NCBI GenBank assembly: GCA_028641055.1
Contig: CM054060.1
Span: forward strand, 59,743,852 to 59,807,851
DNA from: Alopecurus myosuroides
Lineage: Eukaryota > Streptophyta > Magnoliopsida > Poales > Poaceae
Reading direction: 5' to 3'
DNA: 64,000 nt
Each line of letters opens with the position of its first letter. Position 1 is the stretch's first letter. The translations under genes were made by a program, and so were the position numbers. The notes below the pieces were generated by a model. That model worked only from the letters and a program-made list of their open reading frames with translations. It ran no database searches and was not told the origin of the DNA. Shown piece after piece: positions 21,490 through 33,400 of the stretch.

Positions 21490-22290
21490 CTATGGCGGCG
21501 GTTGGTCCTCGGAGGCCTCCAGGTCGGCGTTCATTGTCTGCCACCAAGGGGCAGGCGCCGAAGGGGGCGGCATGGCTGCACCGTCGGCGGCAGCGGCGGC
21601 CAGGACCTGCTCCCACCGCTTGACCTCGTCCTCGACGAGGGAGCGGCGGGAGGCCTCGTAGGCTTCCTCCAGGCCGGCCTGGAGCTCGGGGTCGTCGTCC
21701 TCGACGACGTTGTCGGCGATGTCCTCCAGGAGCCAAAGCTCCGGCTCCCTGCCCGGCGGTGGCGCGGGGTAGTCGGCGGTGCTCACCTCCTGGGCTGTGG
21801 GGATGAAGGAGCGGCGGCGCTGGTCGTGCTCCTGCTGGAGCCAGACGGCCCAGTTGGGGGAGCTGCGCGCGTACGCGCGGTCCCTGAGGAGGCGGGCCGG
21901 CAGGAGCGCGCGCCGGCGGTCGATCTCCTCGCGCAAGGCCTCGCTGCTGGACGGGGCCGGCGGCACGGGGATGCGCTGCGGGTTCAGGTGCCAGCCGTAC
22001 GGAAGGTGGACGTCCGGCCAGAACACCAGCGTGGCGCGTTCCCAGTGCCACTCGGCCTCCTCCTTCCGGACGTACCGGCGGAAGCGCTTGCCCTTGGGCG
22101 CGGCGCGGGGCGGCGCGCGTGACGCCGAATGTGGAGCGGGGACGCGCGGCTGCCCGCCGATGCGGACGCCTCTCGGGCCGAAGCCGAAGCCCTCCGCCGG
22201 CGGCGGTGGAACGCCGGAGCCTCTCTGGCCGGCGCCGCTCGAGGACCCGGCCTCGTGGTCGTTCCTGGGGCGCTTGAACCAGCGCGACAT
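21490..22290 (-). CDS. CACTA-associated GC-rich ORF, function unknown
   Basis: The chosen start is the ATG at 22290 (MSRWFKRPRNDHEAG), giving 266 residues. An upstream extension to 22536 is possible but is low-complexity and runs toward the subterminal repeats. The N-terminus is basic and proline/glycine-rich, the middle has the charged segment FRRYVRKEEAEWHWE, a region with DRAYARSSPNWAVWLQQEHD follows, and the C-terminal third is acidic and probably helical. No catalytic motif is seen. It points toward the transposase gene. By position it could be the accessory (TNPA-like) gene of the element, but I cannot show homology. GC content is far above the surroundings. Confidence 0.5.
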   Translation of the reverse strand: MSRWFKRPRNDHEAGSSSGAGQRGSGVPPPPAEGFGFGPRGVRIGGQPRVPAPHSASRAPPRAAPKGKRFRRYVRKEEAEWHWERATLVFWPDVHLPYGWHLNPQRIPVPPAPSSSEALREEIDRRRALLPARLLRDRAYARSSPNWAVWLQQEHDQRRRSFIPTAQEVSTADYPAPPPGREPELWLLEDIADNVVEDDDPELQAGLEEAYEASRRSLVEDEVKRWEQVLAAAAADGAAMPPPSAPAPWWQTMNADLEASEDQPPP

Positions 22291-23805
22291 GGCGGCTAGG
22301 GTTGCTTTGGCTGGGATGCGGCCGGGGTGAATGGGATGTACGGGCGGCGGGGGCCCTTTAAAAAGGACCCGGGGGAGGCTGGCATGCCAACCGGCGGCCG
22401 GAACGTGGCGGCGGTTGCAGGCGGCCATGAATGCGGGGGGGGGGGAGCCGAGGCGTGCCGTTCGTGGCCACGCGCGCGTGGGGAAGTGGAGGCGCGGGAA
22501 GACGAGGCGGCAGTGGGCCCTTTGACCGCGCGTCACTGTGGTCTTAATTTAAGGGACTGGGCGGGCCAGCCACTAGGCCGCTAGCCGATGGCCCCTTTGA
22601 CCCCGCGTGGCCGGTGGCCCCTTTGACCGAATGTACCCAGTGGGCTTATAATAAAGACGCGGGCCAGTCGGCCCTTTGACCAAAATGTGGCCAGTGGGCT
22701 TAATTAAAGACGTGGGCCAGTGGACGTGGTTGGGGAAGGGGAGGCTGGTTGGGATTGCGGGACAGGAGCCAAAAAAAAATGAAAAAGGAAAAAAAAAACT
22801 GCCACGGCAGAAAAAGTGGGCGGAATATTTGTTTTATTAGAAAAGGTATCCATCCCGGTTCCTAAAACGAACCGGGACGAAGTTCCTGGCCATGTCCGCC
22901 ACGTGGGCCATCCCTATCCATCCCGAGTCCTGGTACAACCGGGACCAATGGGGGAGGGTCATTTGTCCCGGCCGGCCCATCCCGGTTGCACAACCGGGAC
23001 AAATGGGTCTTACCAACCGGGACTAATGCCCTTGTTTCCACTAGTGACGTGCAAGCACTCTTTTGTTTGGAAAGCTTGACTTCATCTTTACCTTGATCCC
23101 AGACTAACTCTTTAAAGTATTTTTCAGTCCACGTGCCAGGCAGATCCCATGCGTTGGAAGAAAGGTCCATTTGGTCTTGTCATAAATTTTTTCATAGTCG
23201 AGCTTCAAAGTTACCCAGTGCACTTTCTTTTAGTACATTTCGGGAAGTTTTTCATGGAGTATCACCGTATCTTCTAAGATGCAACTACATGGTGCTATTT
23301 TTTACTTGATTTCACCTTCATCCCAGCAATTTTTACTTGACAACCATGTGCTCTTCAATCTCAACTAAGCAATGTAACTCACAGTCCACGCATGTAAAAC
23401 ATGTCTCCCACAAAGAGATCAGTGTGTGGAGAGCAAGATTGTGTTAGTCACCCAGATACCAAAAGCATCTGGCAAACCCATAAACACGCTGAATTTGTAA
23501 AATAACCTATGTCACACACTCGGAACATGGTTCTCTCCACTATCTCATTTTCACTTGTGCTGGAATGAGAAAAGATATGCATAGTGCTTCAATGTTCAGA
23601 GAGACAAGAGTTAATGGACACGGCCTGATTGGAAAGATCTCGTGTATATAGAAAGAGGAGATGCCATGCCGATAAAAGCTTTGTCTCGGAGCATAATTTG
23701 TGTGAGGCATGGTCTCATGTGACATGCATGGTCGAGGAAATGAAAACTGATGCGTCCTCTGCAACTGCCCTACGGTAAAAAGATTCTGCAGGTGCAGGTT
23801 TCATC

Positions 23806-24331
23806 CAAAGTTTTAAATAGCCGGCTATAGCCCGGCTATAGCCTTTCGAGAGGCTCGGGGCTACGGCTACAGCCTTCAGAGGTTATATGGAGAATAACCG
23901 CTAATAGCCCGGCTGTATGGATATAGCCCTGATATAGCCTCTTAGCCCGGCTATATGCCGTCTAGGGGACCAAAAAATTTGGACCAAAATTTATCACCTC
24001 CGTCAATTTTGGAGCCAAATCAATCATCGTTGGTTGTTTAATTGTTGTTGTGAGATGCGAGTACGACCCATAGCGACCTGGTTTCAGAACTGCTGAACTG
24101 TGTCTTGAATAGTTGCTATTCAAACTCCTGATTGTTCGTTCATCTTATATAATTATGTTGCTACGTTCTGCGTTTGCGAATAATACTATATAAACGATTA
24201 TATGTTGTCTAAATTTTACTATTTTTTCAATATTCTAGCAAAACGGCTATATGGTTATAGTCCGGCTATAGCCTTTCATAGCTTCTGAAATCACCGGGGC
24301 TATATGCAATAGCCCGCTATTTTAAACTTTG
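23806..24331. mobile_element. hAT-type MITE, 526 bp
   Basis: It begins CAAAGTTTTAAATAGC and ends, inverted, CAAAGTTTAAAATAGC, and it is flanked by the 8-bp direct repeat GTTTCATC at 23798-23805 and 24332-24339, as hAT transposition produces. Near the ends are many GGCTATAGCC-like palindromic units. There is no coding region. The corresponding site in the parallel copy (26869 onward) lacks it. Confidence 0.88.
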
Positions 24332-24789
24332 GTTTCATCTCACATTGTAGACGTAGGGTTGATCTGATTCTCTTGAGAATGATTGGATGGTATGGTATTA
24401 GATGTATGGGGTTTTGTTGGGGAGAGAAGGGCGTCGACCAAGACAAAACTGAAGAGAGTACCGGAGTTTAAATATGTACAAGTAAAAAATGTTGAAGGTG
24501 ACAAAACAAATTCCTGCGTTGCAGAAAAAATGAAAAATTCTTATCTCCATAGAATATCTATGACATATCATTTCAGGTGCATTTGGAGACACAAACATTT
24601 AGCCAACAATTGAGTATATAACTATATATACATGCCCCAGTGGTTCACATGATACTAAACAAGTGGAATGAAGAGCACTCAAATGTGGCCTTTACAACGA
24701 TCTAAAGTTGCTGATTTGAAAAACCCAGAAAAAACATATATTTCGAGGTCTTTTTATTCTGATATGTCGGCTGCTGGGCTAGGTCAAGT

Positions 24790-25022
24790 TGCTATTTTTT
24801 CCAAAATCACCATGTTACTATTTTCACCACAAGTGAGCCTTCCCTCTGACAATTCCGTCGGACCTATCGACTCCTATCAGTTACCTATGACTGCACGCAT
24901 GGAACCATACATGATCTTGTGCCTGACGTTCTTATTCGGCCTTATGATCTTAAGGTCGACTAGAAGAGATGTTACTTCATCCCACTGCCCCATGACCCAA
25001 TAACAACATGGAAACATCCATC
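24790..25022 (-). pseudogene. Decayed duplicate of SPT5 final exon
   Basis: This stretch aligns along its whole length with the last coding exon of SPT5 (27475-27717) and its intron border. Shared blocks are CTGACAATTCC, TCGACTCCTATCAGTT and GTTACTTCATCCC. The copy has scattered substitutions and a changed acceptor (CTTGCGG where the gene has CTTGCAG). No other SPT5 exons are present beside it, so it cannot encode a product. Confidence 0.88.
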
Positions 25023-25064
25023 CCGCAAGTTCAAATCCTAGGATATGTTAGCACTAGTGCTCGT

Positions 25065-25660
25065 CTGAATTGTGCTTTGAACAAGGTTGTAAACATTTGG
25101 TGACCACTTTAGAGGGTAGCGCTAGTGGATCGAGACACTTCCCTTGGTGGGAAGACTTGAGGAGAATAAGGTGAGGACTTTCTGGTGCTCGTGGAGCAGT
25201 TTTCATCCGCACCTTAAGGTGGGGCCTTTGTGGCGCTCGGGGATAGTTTGCTCCCTCACGTCAAGGTGAGGCCTTTGTGGCTCCCATAGAGCATTTCGCC
25301 TCTATACCTCTCCAACGGTGATTAGTTTTCTTCGGAAGTGAAAATTCGTCTACGTGTGTCTCGGTTATCTTTATATATCGAGCTCTTTCACTTTTTTTTG
25401 ACAACATCGAGCTCTTTCACTTGTTCATTTAGCTTGTGACAATTTCCGTGCTTTGAAGTTGTCTTGTTATGTATTGATATGACTCCGTTTTTTACATCTT
25501 GTTTAGTTTAAGTAGTGAGATGCACTTAGTTAGACTATTATATTTAGGATTTCAGCTTTATAAATTAAACGACTAGTTTATCTCCGTATCCATTCAAACT
25601 AAATCAGTAATAATTTTAGGCCCTTTGAAGGCTAGGGGAACTGGACGGCCCAGAGCCGCC
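25065..25660 (+). mobile_element. Copia LTR-like fragment
   Basis: The layout and words (GGTGGGAAGACTTGAGGAGAATAAGG, split by local variants; CTCTCCAACGGTGATTAG; CACTTAGTTAGACTA; AAATTAAACGACTAG) resemble the R/U5 part of Triticeae Copia LTRs and the fragment at 4579-4990. No target duplication or internal domain is seen. It separates repeat units 1 and 2. Confidence 0.4.
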
Positions 25661-25689
25661 ACAAAGAGCGGCACGAGCGAGTTCCTTGT

Positions 25690-27474
25690 TATGCACTCAA
25701 CTATTCGTGATTAACATCTATAAATTCTGAGTTAAGGTATCAAAGATACAACAAAAGACATGGAGCTCATCCTATATTCATCTTCATGGTCCTTTTGGAG
25801 AAAATAGGTCATTCTCATGAAAATTATTCATAGTCCTAATAATTGTTGAAAATGGATAAGAGAAGTTTCAAATGTTTCGCTTGCTCAATATCATGATCAA
25901 CTAAAGCTATAGAGTATCATACGTGTATTGGAATATCGACAAGCTATCTTCCATTAGATGGCGCACTACCTTGTAGTGGTTCATCTATACTTGACTAGCT
26001 CTTCATATAATTAGCCAACATAACGGCTAAAATATTAAAAAGGATTAGCGGCATGGGGTATCCTTAGTGAACCCTCTTTTGTTTGTGAAATGAGGGCTAA
26101 CTTTATATTTGACGTTGATCCCACGCTAACTCCTTGAAGCATATTTCAATGCACCGATAGGAGGGGCCTTTTGATTGGGAGAAATCTCTATTTAACCTTG
26201 CCATAAGCTTTTCAAAGTCTAGTTTAAACATGACTCTACACAATTTCTTTTTGCACGTCTCAAGATCGGCCTCATGAAGTGTCGCCACATCGTCCAAGAT
26301 ATTTCTACTATGTAGGAGCATCGTGGGGTTCGGTTTCATCTCGTTCTCGGCCGATTTGATCGGACAACCATGGGCTTCATCGGGAGAAGGTAACACCCTA
26401 ACTCATAGTCCACGGACCTAAAACTGGTTTGCCACCAAGAGGCACCGATGTGTCAAGCACTATGGTATGCATACCAAAGATACCAAAAGCATCGAGCGAA
26501 CCCGTGAACTCACTGAAGTGGCTAAATAACCCGTGTTACGTCCTAAGGACTTGGTTCTCTCCACTATCTCATTTCACTCGTGCAGGAACGAGAAAAGATG
26601 TGCATAGTTCTTCTTCACAGTTCCTAGAGAAAATGCAGAGTTATTAACGGACACCGCCTGAATGGAAAGATGCATGTATATATATAGAAACAGAGATGTC
26701 AATAGGGACAAGCTTATCTGGATCTTGCTTTGTGTGAGCCATTCTGGTTTCAATTTCGTGACAGGCATGGCAATGGCATGGCATGGTCCAAGGAATGGAA
26801 GCGGCTGCGTTCTTCAGCTACAACTGCTCTGCTGGAGCTTTGAAGCAGGGAAAACAGATTCTGCATGTGCAGGTTTCATACGCATGTCGTGCCTTTTCAA
26901 TTTTGGTCGTATATGCATTGCTGACCATATCGGATGTTATAGCATGATTGAACGGGATATGGGAATAGTACTAAATTGTACTACATGAAACATGGATGAA
27001 GTTCAGATTAGCACCAAGCCACAATTTTGCTGACACGTCTGGAGTTTTGTTAGTGGGAGAAGAAGGGTGTAGGCATGAGTTGGCATCGACCAGATTTTAT
27101 ACCAAACAAGACCAAATTGAAGAGAGCAATGGAGTTTGAACAAGTACAAGTAAAAAATGTTCAAGGGCCACAGAAAAAATTCGTGTCCCGCAGAAATGGA
27201 AAATCTTGATGACAACAGGGATAATGATGGCACGTCATTTCAGGTAGATACAGACATATATATATATATTTAGCCATGCACAAGTAGTTCACATGATATA
27301 CTAAACAAGTATGATGGAGAACAATCAAATCTGCCCTTTACAGCGATCTAAAGTTGCTAGCTAGTTTGACCAAATAACATCTACTAATACGAGATCTTGA
27401 TCTACTTCGAGGTCTTTGTTAAATCAGATAAACACCTAACAGGTTAGATATGGACAACTGATCTCGGAGCTAGC
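25690..27474. repeat. SPT5 3' flank: reference copy of the repeat unit
   Basis: This is the stretch directly downstream of the SPT5 stop codon, and it has diverged counterparts at 10416-10833 plus 23050-24790 and, in part, at 6678-7470. It includes a LINE reverse-transcriptase remnant at 26103-26396 and otherwise no gene. Its inner part (about 27240-27474) presumably contains the SPT5 3' UTR. Confidence 0.75.
26103..26396 (-). pseudogene. LINE reverse-transcriptase remnant
   Basis: The minus-strand frame contains RNILDDVATLHEADLET and MFKLDFEKLMARLN, resembling the RT region around the FEKAYDKVKW block (motif A) of plant non-LTR retrotransposons, with that motif eroded. The parallel copy at 23080-23290 reads ILEDTVILHEKLPEMY and LKLDYEKIYDKTKWTFL. 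The fragment is therefore older than the segmental duplication. It is short and not functional. Confidence 0.6.
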
Positions 27475-30400
27475 TCAAGTTGCTAGTTTGCCCAAGATCA
27501 CCATGTCTACTATTTTCACCTCAAGGTTGCTTTCCACCCTGACAATTCCATCAGAACCGTCGACTCCTATCAGTTTTCCTATGACTCCACGCATCGAGCC
27601 ATTCATGATCTTGAGCCTGTCGTTCTTCTTCGGCCTGATGATCTCAAGCTCATCTGGAAGAGTTGTTACTTCATCCCCACTGCCTGATGACCCAAGTGCA
27701 ACACGGTAAGATCCATCCTGCAAGTTCAAATTCCCAGAGATGTTAGCACAGAAAAACTAAAATAAGCACGGGATGAAACAACTCGTGCATGCACTTCTCC
27801 AGGAGAACCATACCGAGAGCACTTCCTTCACTACACCAATCGTGGAACCATCTCCTCTGGACACATTGACCATAACATCTGGCAAGAGCCAGTTACTATC
27901 CCCCCCATCACCTGAAAGCATTTTCACAAAAAGTACTTAGATATGTACACCCAGATTGTTTGTTTCGATCCCATCCCAATCAAAGACAAAACAGTGTCTA
28001 AAGGACATGGCAAACCTATCGCTGGAGACATTATATCCATTCCGCCTGGAGTCATTGGGCCACCGGGGGTTTGGGGCTGATACGAGGCAGGAATTGGGGT
28101 CATTGCGTGAGCAGTAGGTGTTGGAGCGTTCAATGGAGCATCACCAAAGCCACTTCCAGGGGTGTTTTCCCATCCTGATCCAGGAGTGGGGGCTTCAAAT
28201 GGCCTAACTACTGGAGTTCCTGGCTGAAAAGGGAACATACATGCAGAAATGTATTGTTCAGTTGCCAACACAAAGATAAACAGCCTGCAAAGTTCTTTCT
28301 CAAAAAAAAAAAAACAGTCTGCAAAGTTGACAAGAAGAAGCGCATGTCACCTGGTAAGCTGGACTGATTCCCCAAGTGCCCCAATTGCCAGAATTTCCAT
28401 CTTCCTGGTTATCCCTGATGATAATTAACATACAGAACATCAAGCTTAGTGCCAATAACATTTTAATACTCCACTTACCAACAGAAATTTTTGAAATAGT
28501 TCCACCCGGAGCAGGATACACAAAAGATCTTAAGCTGATTTTCTTTTTCTGAATTTTAGGGTTTCAATTCTACAAGAGATTATGCCCAGGCAAGAGGCAA
28601 CCAATTTGTTCTCAAAAGAGCATACCAACCTTGGTGGACTCATTGGTGCCCAGGAGGCTTGATTACGTGGACTCATTGGTGCCCAGGAGGCTTGATTACG
28701 TGGACTCATTGGTGTCCAACCTTGATTATGCATAGGAGTTTGTGATCCATCAAAGATTGGTGTACCTGTGCAAATTCAAATAACTTGTTACCATGAAAAG
28801 AAGGAAATAATAAACAATGCATGGTGCAACGAGATTAATGGCAGGACAGAGAAATAGGCTATGCTATTCATCAAGATGCCAAAAAAGAAAAAACGAGCAA
28901 CAAGATGTGATGAAAGCTTAACCCCAAGTGGCAACAAAATTACTATTCATATTCACTCTTCAAGGACAGAGAACACAAGTATTTTGTCAATGTAGGTGCA
29001 AGTAGTGTGTTTCCCTCCTTTTCTTAATGTATGCCATTTTGAGAAACATTCGAGTTCATGGACAAATTAGCAGTCACAATATGTTCCCTCCTTTTCTTAA
29101 TGTATGCCATTTTAAGAAACATTCGAGTTCATGGACAAATTAGCAGTCATGTAGGTAGTGCATAATTAGAATGCTAAATTCTTATAACTTCATAGCAAAA
29201 TATTGTGATGGAAATCAGCAGGCAACGCTGCACCTCTAGAATGCACACTACACCTGTCTCCAAAATGGCATAAGTGCATTTCTAAGAGGAACAAGTCAGC
29301 TAGATAATCTTGAAAAAACCATATCAAAGAATGTAAGGCAAGCAAACCTCCAGGTTCTCGCATTGGAGTTTGAATAGGATGCAATGGAGTTCGAGATGGG
29401 TGCATAGGTGTTTCACTGCCCAATGAATAACGAGATTCACTGCTAATACAAATGGTCAGTAAATGAGAAATGGTACCAAACAGTTAGTTAAAAAATGTTT
29501 GGTCAGAAAGCTATTTACCGGAATGGTGTTGCAACATTTGCTGTGTCAGCGATATCTTCTCTCTTAACTACATGTTTTCACCAAGGTTAGCCTTCAATAT
29601 TAGACGGACAACAGACAGTAGTAGTAATTACGAAAAATATTCACCTGTAACGATCTTCATCTGTGAGTCAAGCTCCACACGCACAAGTGCGCCATTCACT
29701 TCTTTAACACGGCCACGATATCCTTTGTAAGGACCAGATTTAATTTTGATACATTTACTAACCAAGGCATCATGACCTCTGCCACCACGACCACCCCCTC
29801 CAAACCTTCCACCAGCTGCAATAGATAGGAGGGGGTGCATTATTATATCCGCATAAAATGGTGCAAGTTATTCAGTTTCACACAAAAATAAAGCTGACTA
29901 AGAACTAAGGAAAATAATAATAATGGCCATTTAAATTATCAATGTCCATACAGTTCATGTAAGGTCCTCTCGGTGGGAGCCCTCCAGGAGATTGTAAGAT
30001 CCTTGCTGGAGATCTAAAAGCGCCAAGCCGTGGATCTTCTGTATCCATACCCTGCAAAAACAAGTAAACTGGAGATGTATAAAATGTTCTGGGTGCCAAC
30101 AAAATTTAATCGAGACAATCCAGAACATACCATCCCTCCGCTCTTGACATTTGATCCCCCAACAAGAAGACAAGACTGTGCTTTTGCACAGATAAAGCCT
30201 GAATGTTCAAGGTGGTGGCGATCATAGATAAAAAGTATCCCTTTATGTATATGTTGCACAGGTCCTTGCTTTCCCTGTGACAGGAAGAAATGTTTGTTAG
30301 CCTCAAATAATAAGATTAAACTGACAGTGCAGAATAATAAATAGACGTATTGACAGATATAATCAAAACACAAGATAACATGAAATAAATTACATACCTT

Positions 30401-33400
30401 AGATGTCCCTTCCATGACCCTTACAATATCCTTACTTGACACAATGTTATTTTTACTATCTTTTGCAGATGTGCGCCTATCAATTTTGTATTTTATTTCC
30501 CTCAGTTTCACGAGCACCACTTCAGGTTTATCAGGCACTCCTTTGAGAACCTAATAATTATATAATATAGGGTCAATACATATAGCTATACGAACAAAGC
30601 AATAAGAAAACATGAATATTCAACAGTTATGCTTGCCTGAAATGCTTCACTTTCCACCCTTAAAATAACACCAAAAGATAAATTGCTGAAAAGTGAAGAA
30701 AAGTGATAAGTGTTTTGTAGCCATTAGAGATGATAGGCAGCAACCTCAGTAGAAATTATGAGCTTACTCAAAAAGGACAAGATCGTGCAATTCATAATCA
30801 CCGATTTTGGTAAGTCCCGTCGTGACCTCAGAACTCTCCACAAGATGATCTGCAAATACACGGATCTGCAGTCACAATGGCACAAAAGAGAAAAGTTAAG
30901 AGCATGCCAAAAAAAATGTTTAAATAAAGCAATCCTTATATGTACCAAAAAATTCTCACATGCTCTTTGGTCGTATCAGATAAAATGATCAAGACATGTC
31001 CTTCCACTTTGACTACCATGCCTGTCGCACCTTGTTGAACACCGGAAACAACTTTCACATGGTCTCCAGGATTGAAATGTTTGCAAAGATCTTTTGCATT
31101 GAAGGCAAGAGTTTTCTGCATGTCACAAAGAGATGTTTCAGCTCTACAGTCTACTTTATAGAAGTATAATAATTCGTTGCAAGTAATTACCGGAAGACCA
31201 GACTGTTTTGGTCGGATGTGAACGGTATCATCCTCTACTTTCTCCACACAGCCCTCTAAATTCTTGAGATCACCTTTAACAACAACTACAGCATCACCTT
31301 TCATGAAATGCCCCTTTTTCCTGTTTGTAAATAGTGTGGACAAGCTAGCCACATCCTCATTCCTGTCATCACCAACTCTCCTGAACCTTTCCAGTTCATC
31401 AAGTGTTGGCTGAACATTGTGTGTGCTGATTGATTTTATTGAGACTGTTTTGCGCAAAAAACCATCTTCAAACTTTAAACCACCAACCACCTCAAAGTAC
31501 TCCCCAGAATCTCTATCTCTCCTCCGTTCTACAGGAATGTTCATCTCCCTGTTTTCATTTCAGTTAGAAAAAATAGGAGCCAAAATGAATACTCCCTCTG
31601 TCCCTTTTTTTAAGACGTTTTGGCAAGCTTAATTGTCTTAGGGAAGGGGACAGAGGAAGTAAATATGAGCTACCATTTGATAGTAAAAGGATGAGAAAGC
31701 ACCTCGCCTCGCCGACACTAAATAACCTTGGAGGTGGAACAAACAACTTCTTCTTCTCTACCTTAAGACCATTCTGACAATACACAAGTAGTATCATGCT
31801 AATCAATCCAACAAACAAGAACAATACAAAGTATAAACATGCATTCTATCAAAAAGAATCAGAAGATAAATAAATTAATTAAAATTCTTCAATAAGTCAA
31901 AGGCTACTAATTCTTTTTTTGACACAGTAATGCATGAAAGTAAGTGAATCGCATGGGAAAGAGAGCACAAACTAGAAGTTACTATGTTCACAGCAGATGC
32001 AACGTCGTAATAAAAAAAAGGCATGATATCAATGATCCCAACTCATTATTAAAAGTGCATATGTTAGGTTGAAAGGTGATAAGTAGAAATTCAGGATTAC
32101 TGGTAACTAAGTAACTAACAGATAACTTACCAATTTGTCTGTCAAAGCTTGTAAATCTATTCTAGGAACGAGCTTTACAGTAACCCTTTGGTGCACGTCA
32201 TCAACATCGACAACCTGAGGATAATCGAAATAAATAACTGATAATATATAATAACATCAACCAAGGAAACAACTGCGATGATACCTTAGCAAGATCCCCT
32301 TTGTATATACCAAGCTTCAACCGAACCCATGTATCTGTTGAAAGATCAGCAGATTTACTCTTCACAGCGAGAACATCAGCCATCTCTTTTGTAGGAACCA
32401 GAGTTATTTTTGCTGAAGCAAAGATGTTCCGAAGACCTTTGCAAGCCTGCAAAAAGGAGTTTAGTTAACATCCCTCATCAAAAATACTAGAATGGCAATT
32501 CAAGCACTGGTTACCTCCTTGACATGGGCTTCTTTCTCTGCTTCAACATAAATGTAATTCTTTAGATGTTCCAATGCAACCACAGATTTAATCTGGAGAT
32601 CTTGCCTATCAATGAACTTTTGCATTAGACAAATGGCTGTCTCTCGCTCATGTCCAATCTGAAGTCATAAACAGACAACAATGAGGTTCAAAAGGATAAG
32701 GTACAAAGAACACATAGCAGGGCAGAGGCAAAGAGCTTATTTTCCTAGATTTTGCAACCTACCGCACATTTCACCATCCACAGCTTTGGATCCTTCACTG
32801 ATGGTAGGAGAGCTTGCTGATCAACCTCGTTAAAATCCTCCTCATCAACATACTCAGAATGTGACCGCCTTCCATATTTATTTACTAGGCGCTGTAACAT
32901 CGCATCCGGGTCTTCTTCATCCACCATAGGAATAGAATGGCGTCTAGAGCTCCTCCTATCCTCTTCAGGGTTATCGGGCCGTTCATCATCATCAATAAAG
33001 CCTGCCCAAGCAAAAAGGAGCATAGGTCCAGCATTAACACAAATTGTCTTGCATTTGCATACTACACAGCTGGGCAAGCACAGAAATGTGTTGATCCCAA
33101 AGAGAAGTAACAATGTTGTACTTCTATATGCCATTATGAGGATCCATAAGAGCATCACTCAGGACCAATGGCAAGTAGAAGTGCAATTTGATCAATTGGG
33201 CATCACATTCTGCACCATTCAATCTTAAGAAAACGTTGGTTAATCCCCAATCGAGTGCAACCTATCACTAGTTTGAAGCAACAAGAGTAAGGAGCGGCGC
33301 GGACAGAGCTCAACAAGTACACCAAAGCCACAGCTTGATTATAGGTCCCCAGTAAATTCTGGAGGATATGATTCCGTTCTAGCATCATGATGACAAGTGT

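Larger units (their letters stand above)
15703..23046 (+). mobile_element. Complete CACTA (En/Spm) transposon, 7344 bp
   Basis: Both ends carry the 15-bp inverted repeat CACTAGTGGAAACAA, and the element is flanked by the 3-bp duplication ACG at 15700-15702 and 23047-23049. Subterminal regions (15720-15970 and 22850-23035) contain repeated GTCCCGGTT / AACCGGGAC units in both orientations, the likely transposase-binding arrays. Inside are a TNP2-type transposase on the plus strand, a captured FAR1/FRS fragment, and a GC-rich ORF on the minus strand. The intact ends, target duplication and open transposase suggest a relatively young and possibly autonomous copy. Confidence 0.95.
23050..25060. 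repeat. Right part of repeat unit 1 (duplicated SPT5 last exon and 3' flank)
   Basis: This aligns with 26060-27770 in the same order: a degenerate LINE reverse-transcriptase piece (23080-23290), the TTCTCTCCACTATCTCATTT block, GATTCTGCAGGTGCAGGTTTCAT, AAGTACAAGTAAAAAATGTT-like sequence at 24476, and a decayed copy of the final SPT5 exon. A hAT-type MITE (23806-24331) was inserted later. Confidence 0.85.

Noticed and set aside
21101..22122. Alternative long ORFs of 316 (minus) and 266 (plus) codons overlapping the GC-rich CACTA ORF
   Set aside because: The frame starting MSRWFKRP has a more protein-like mix of residues; the others are Arg/Ala/Pro/Gly-biased shadows.
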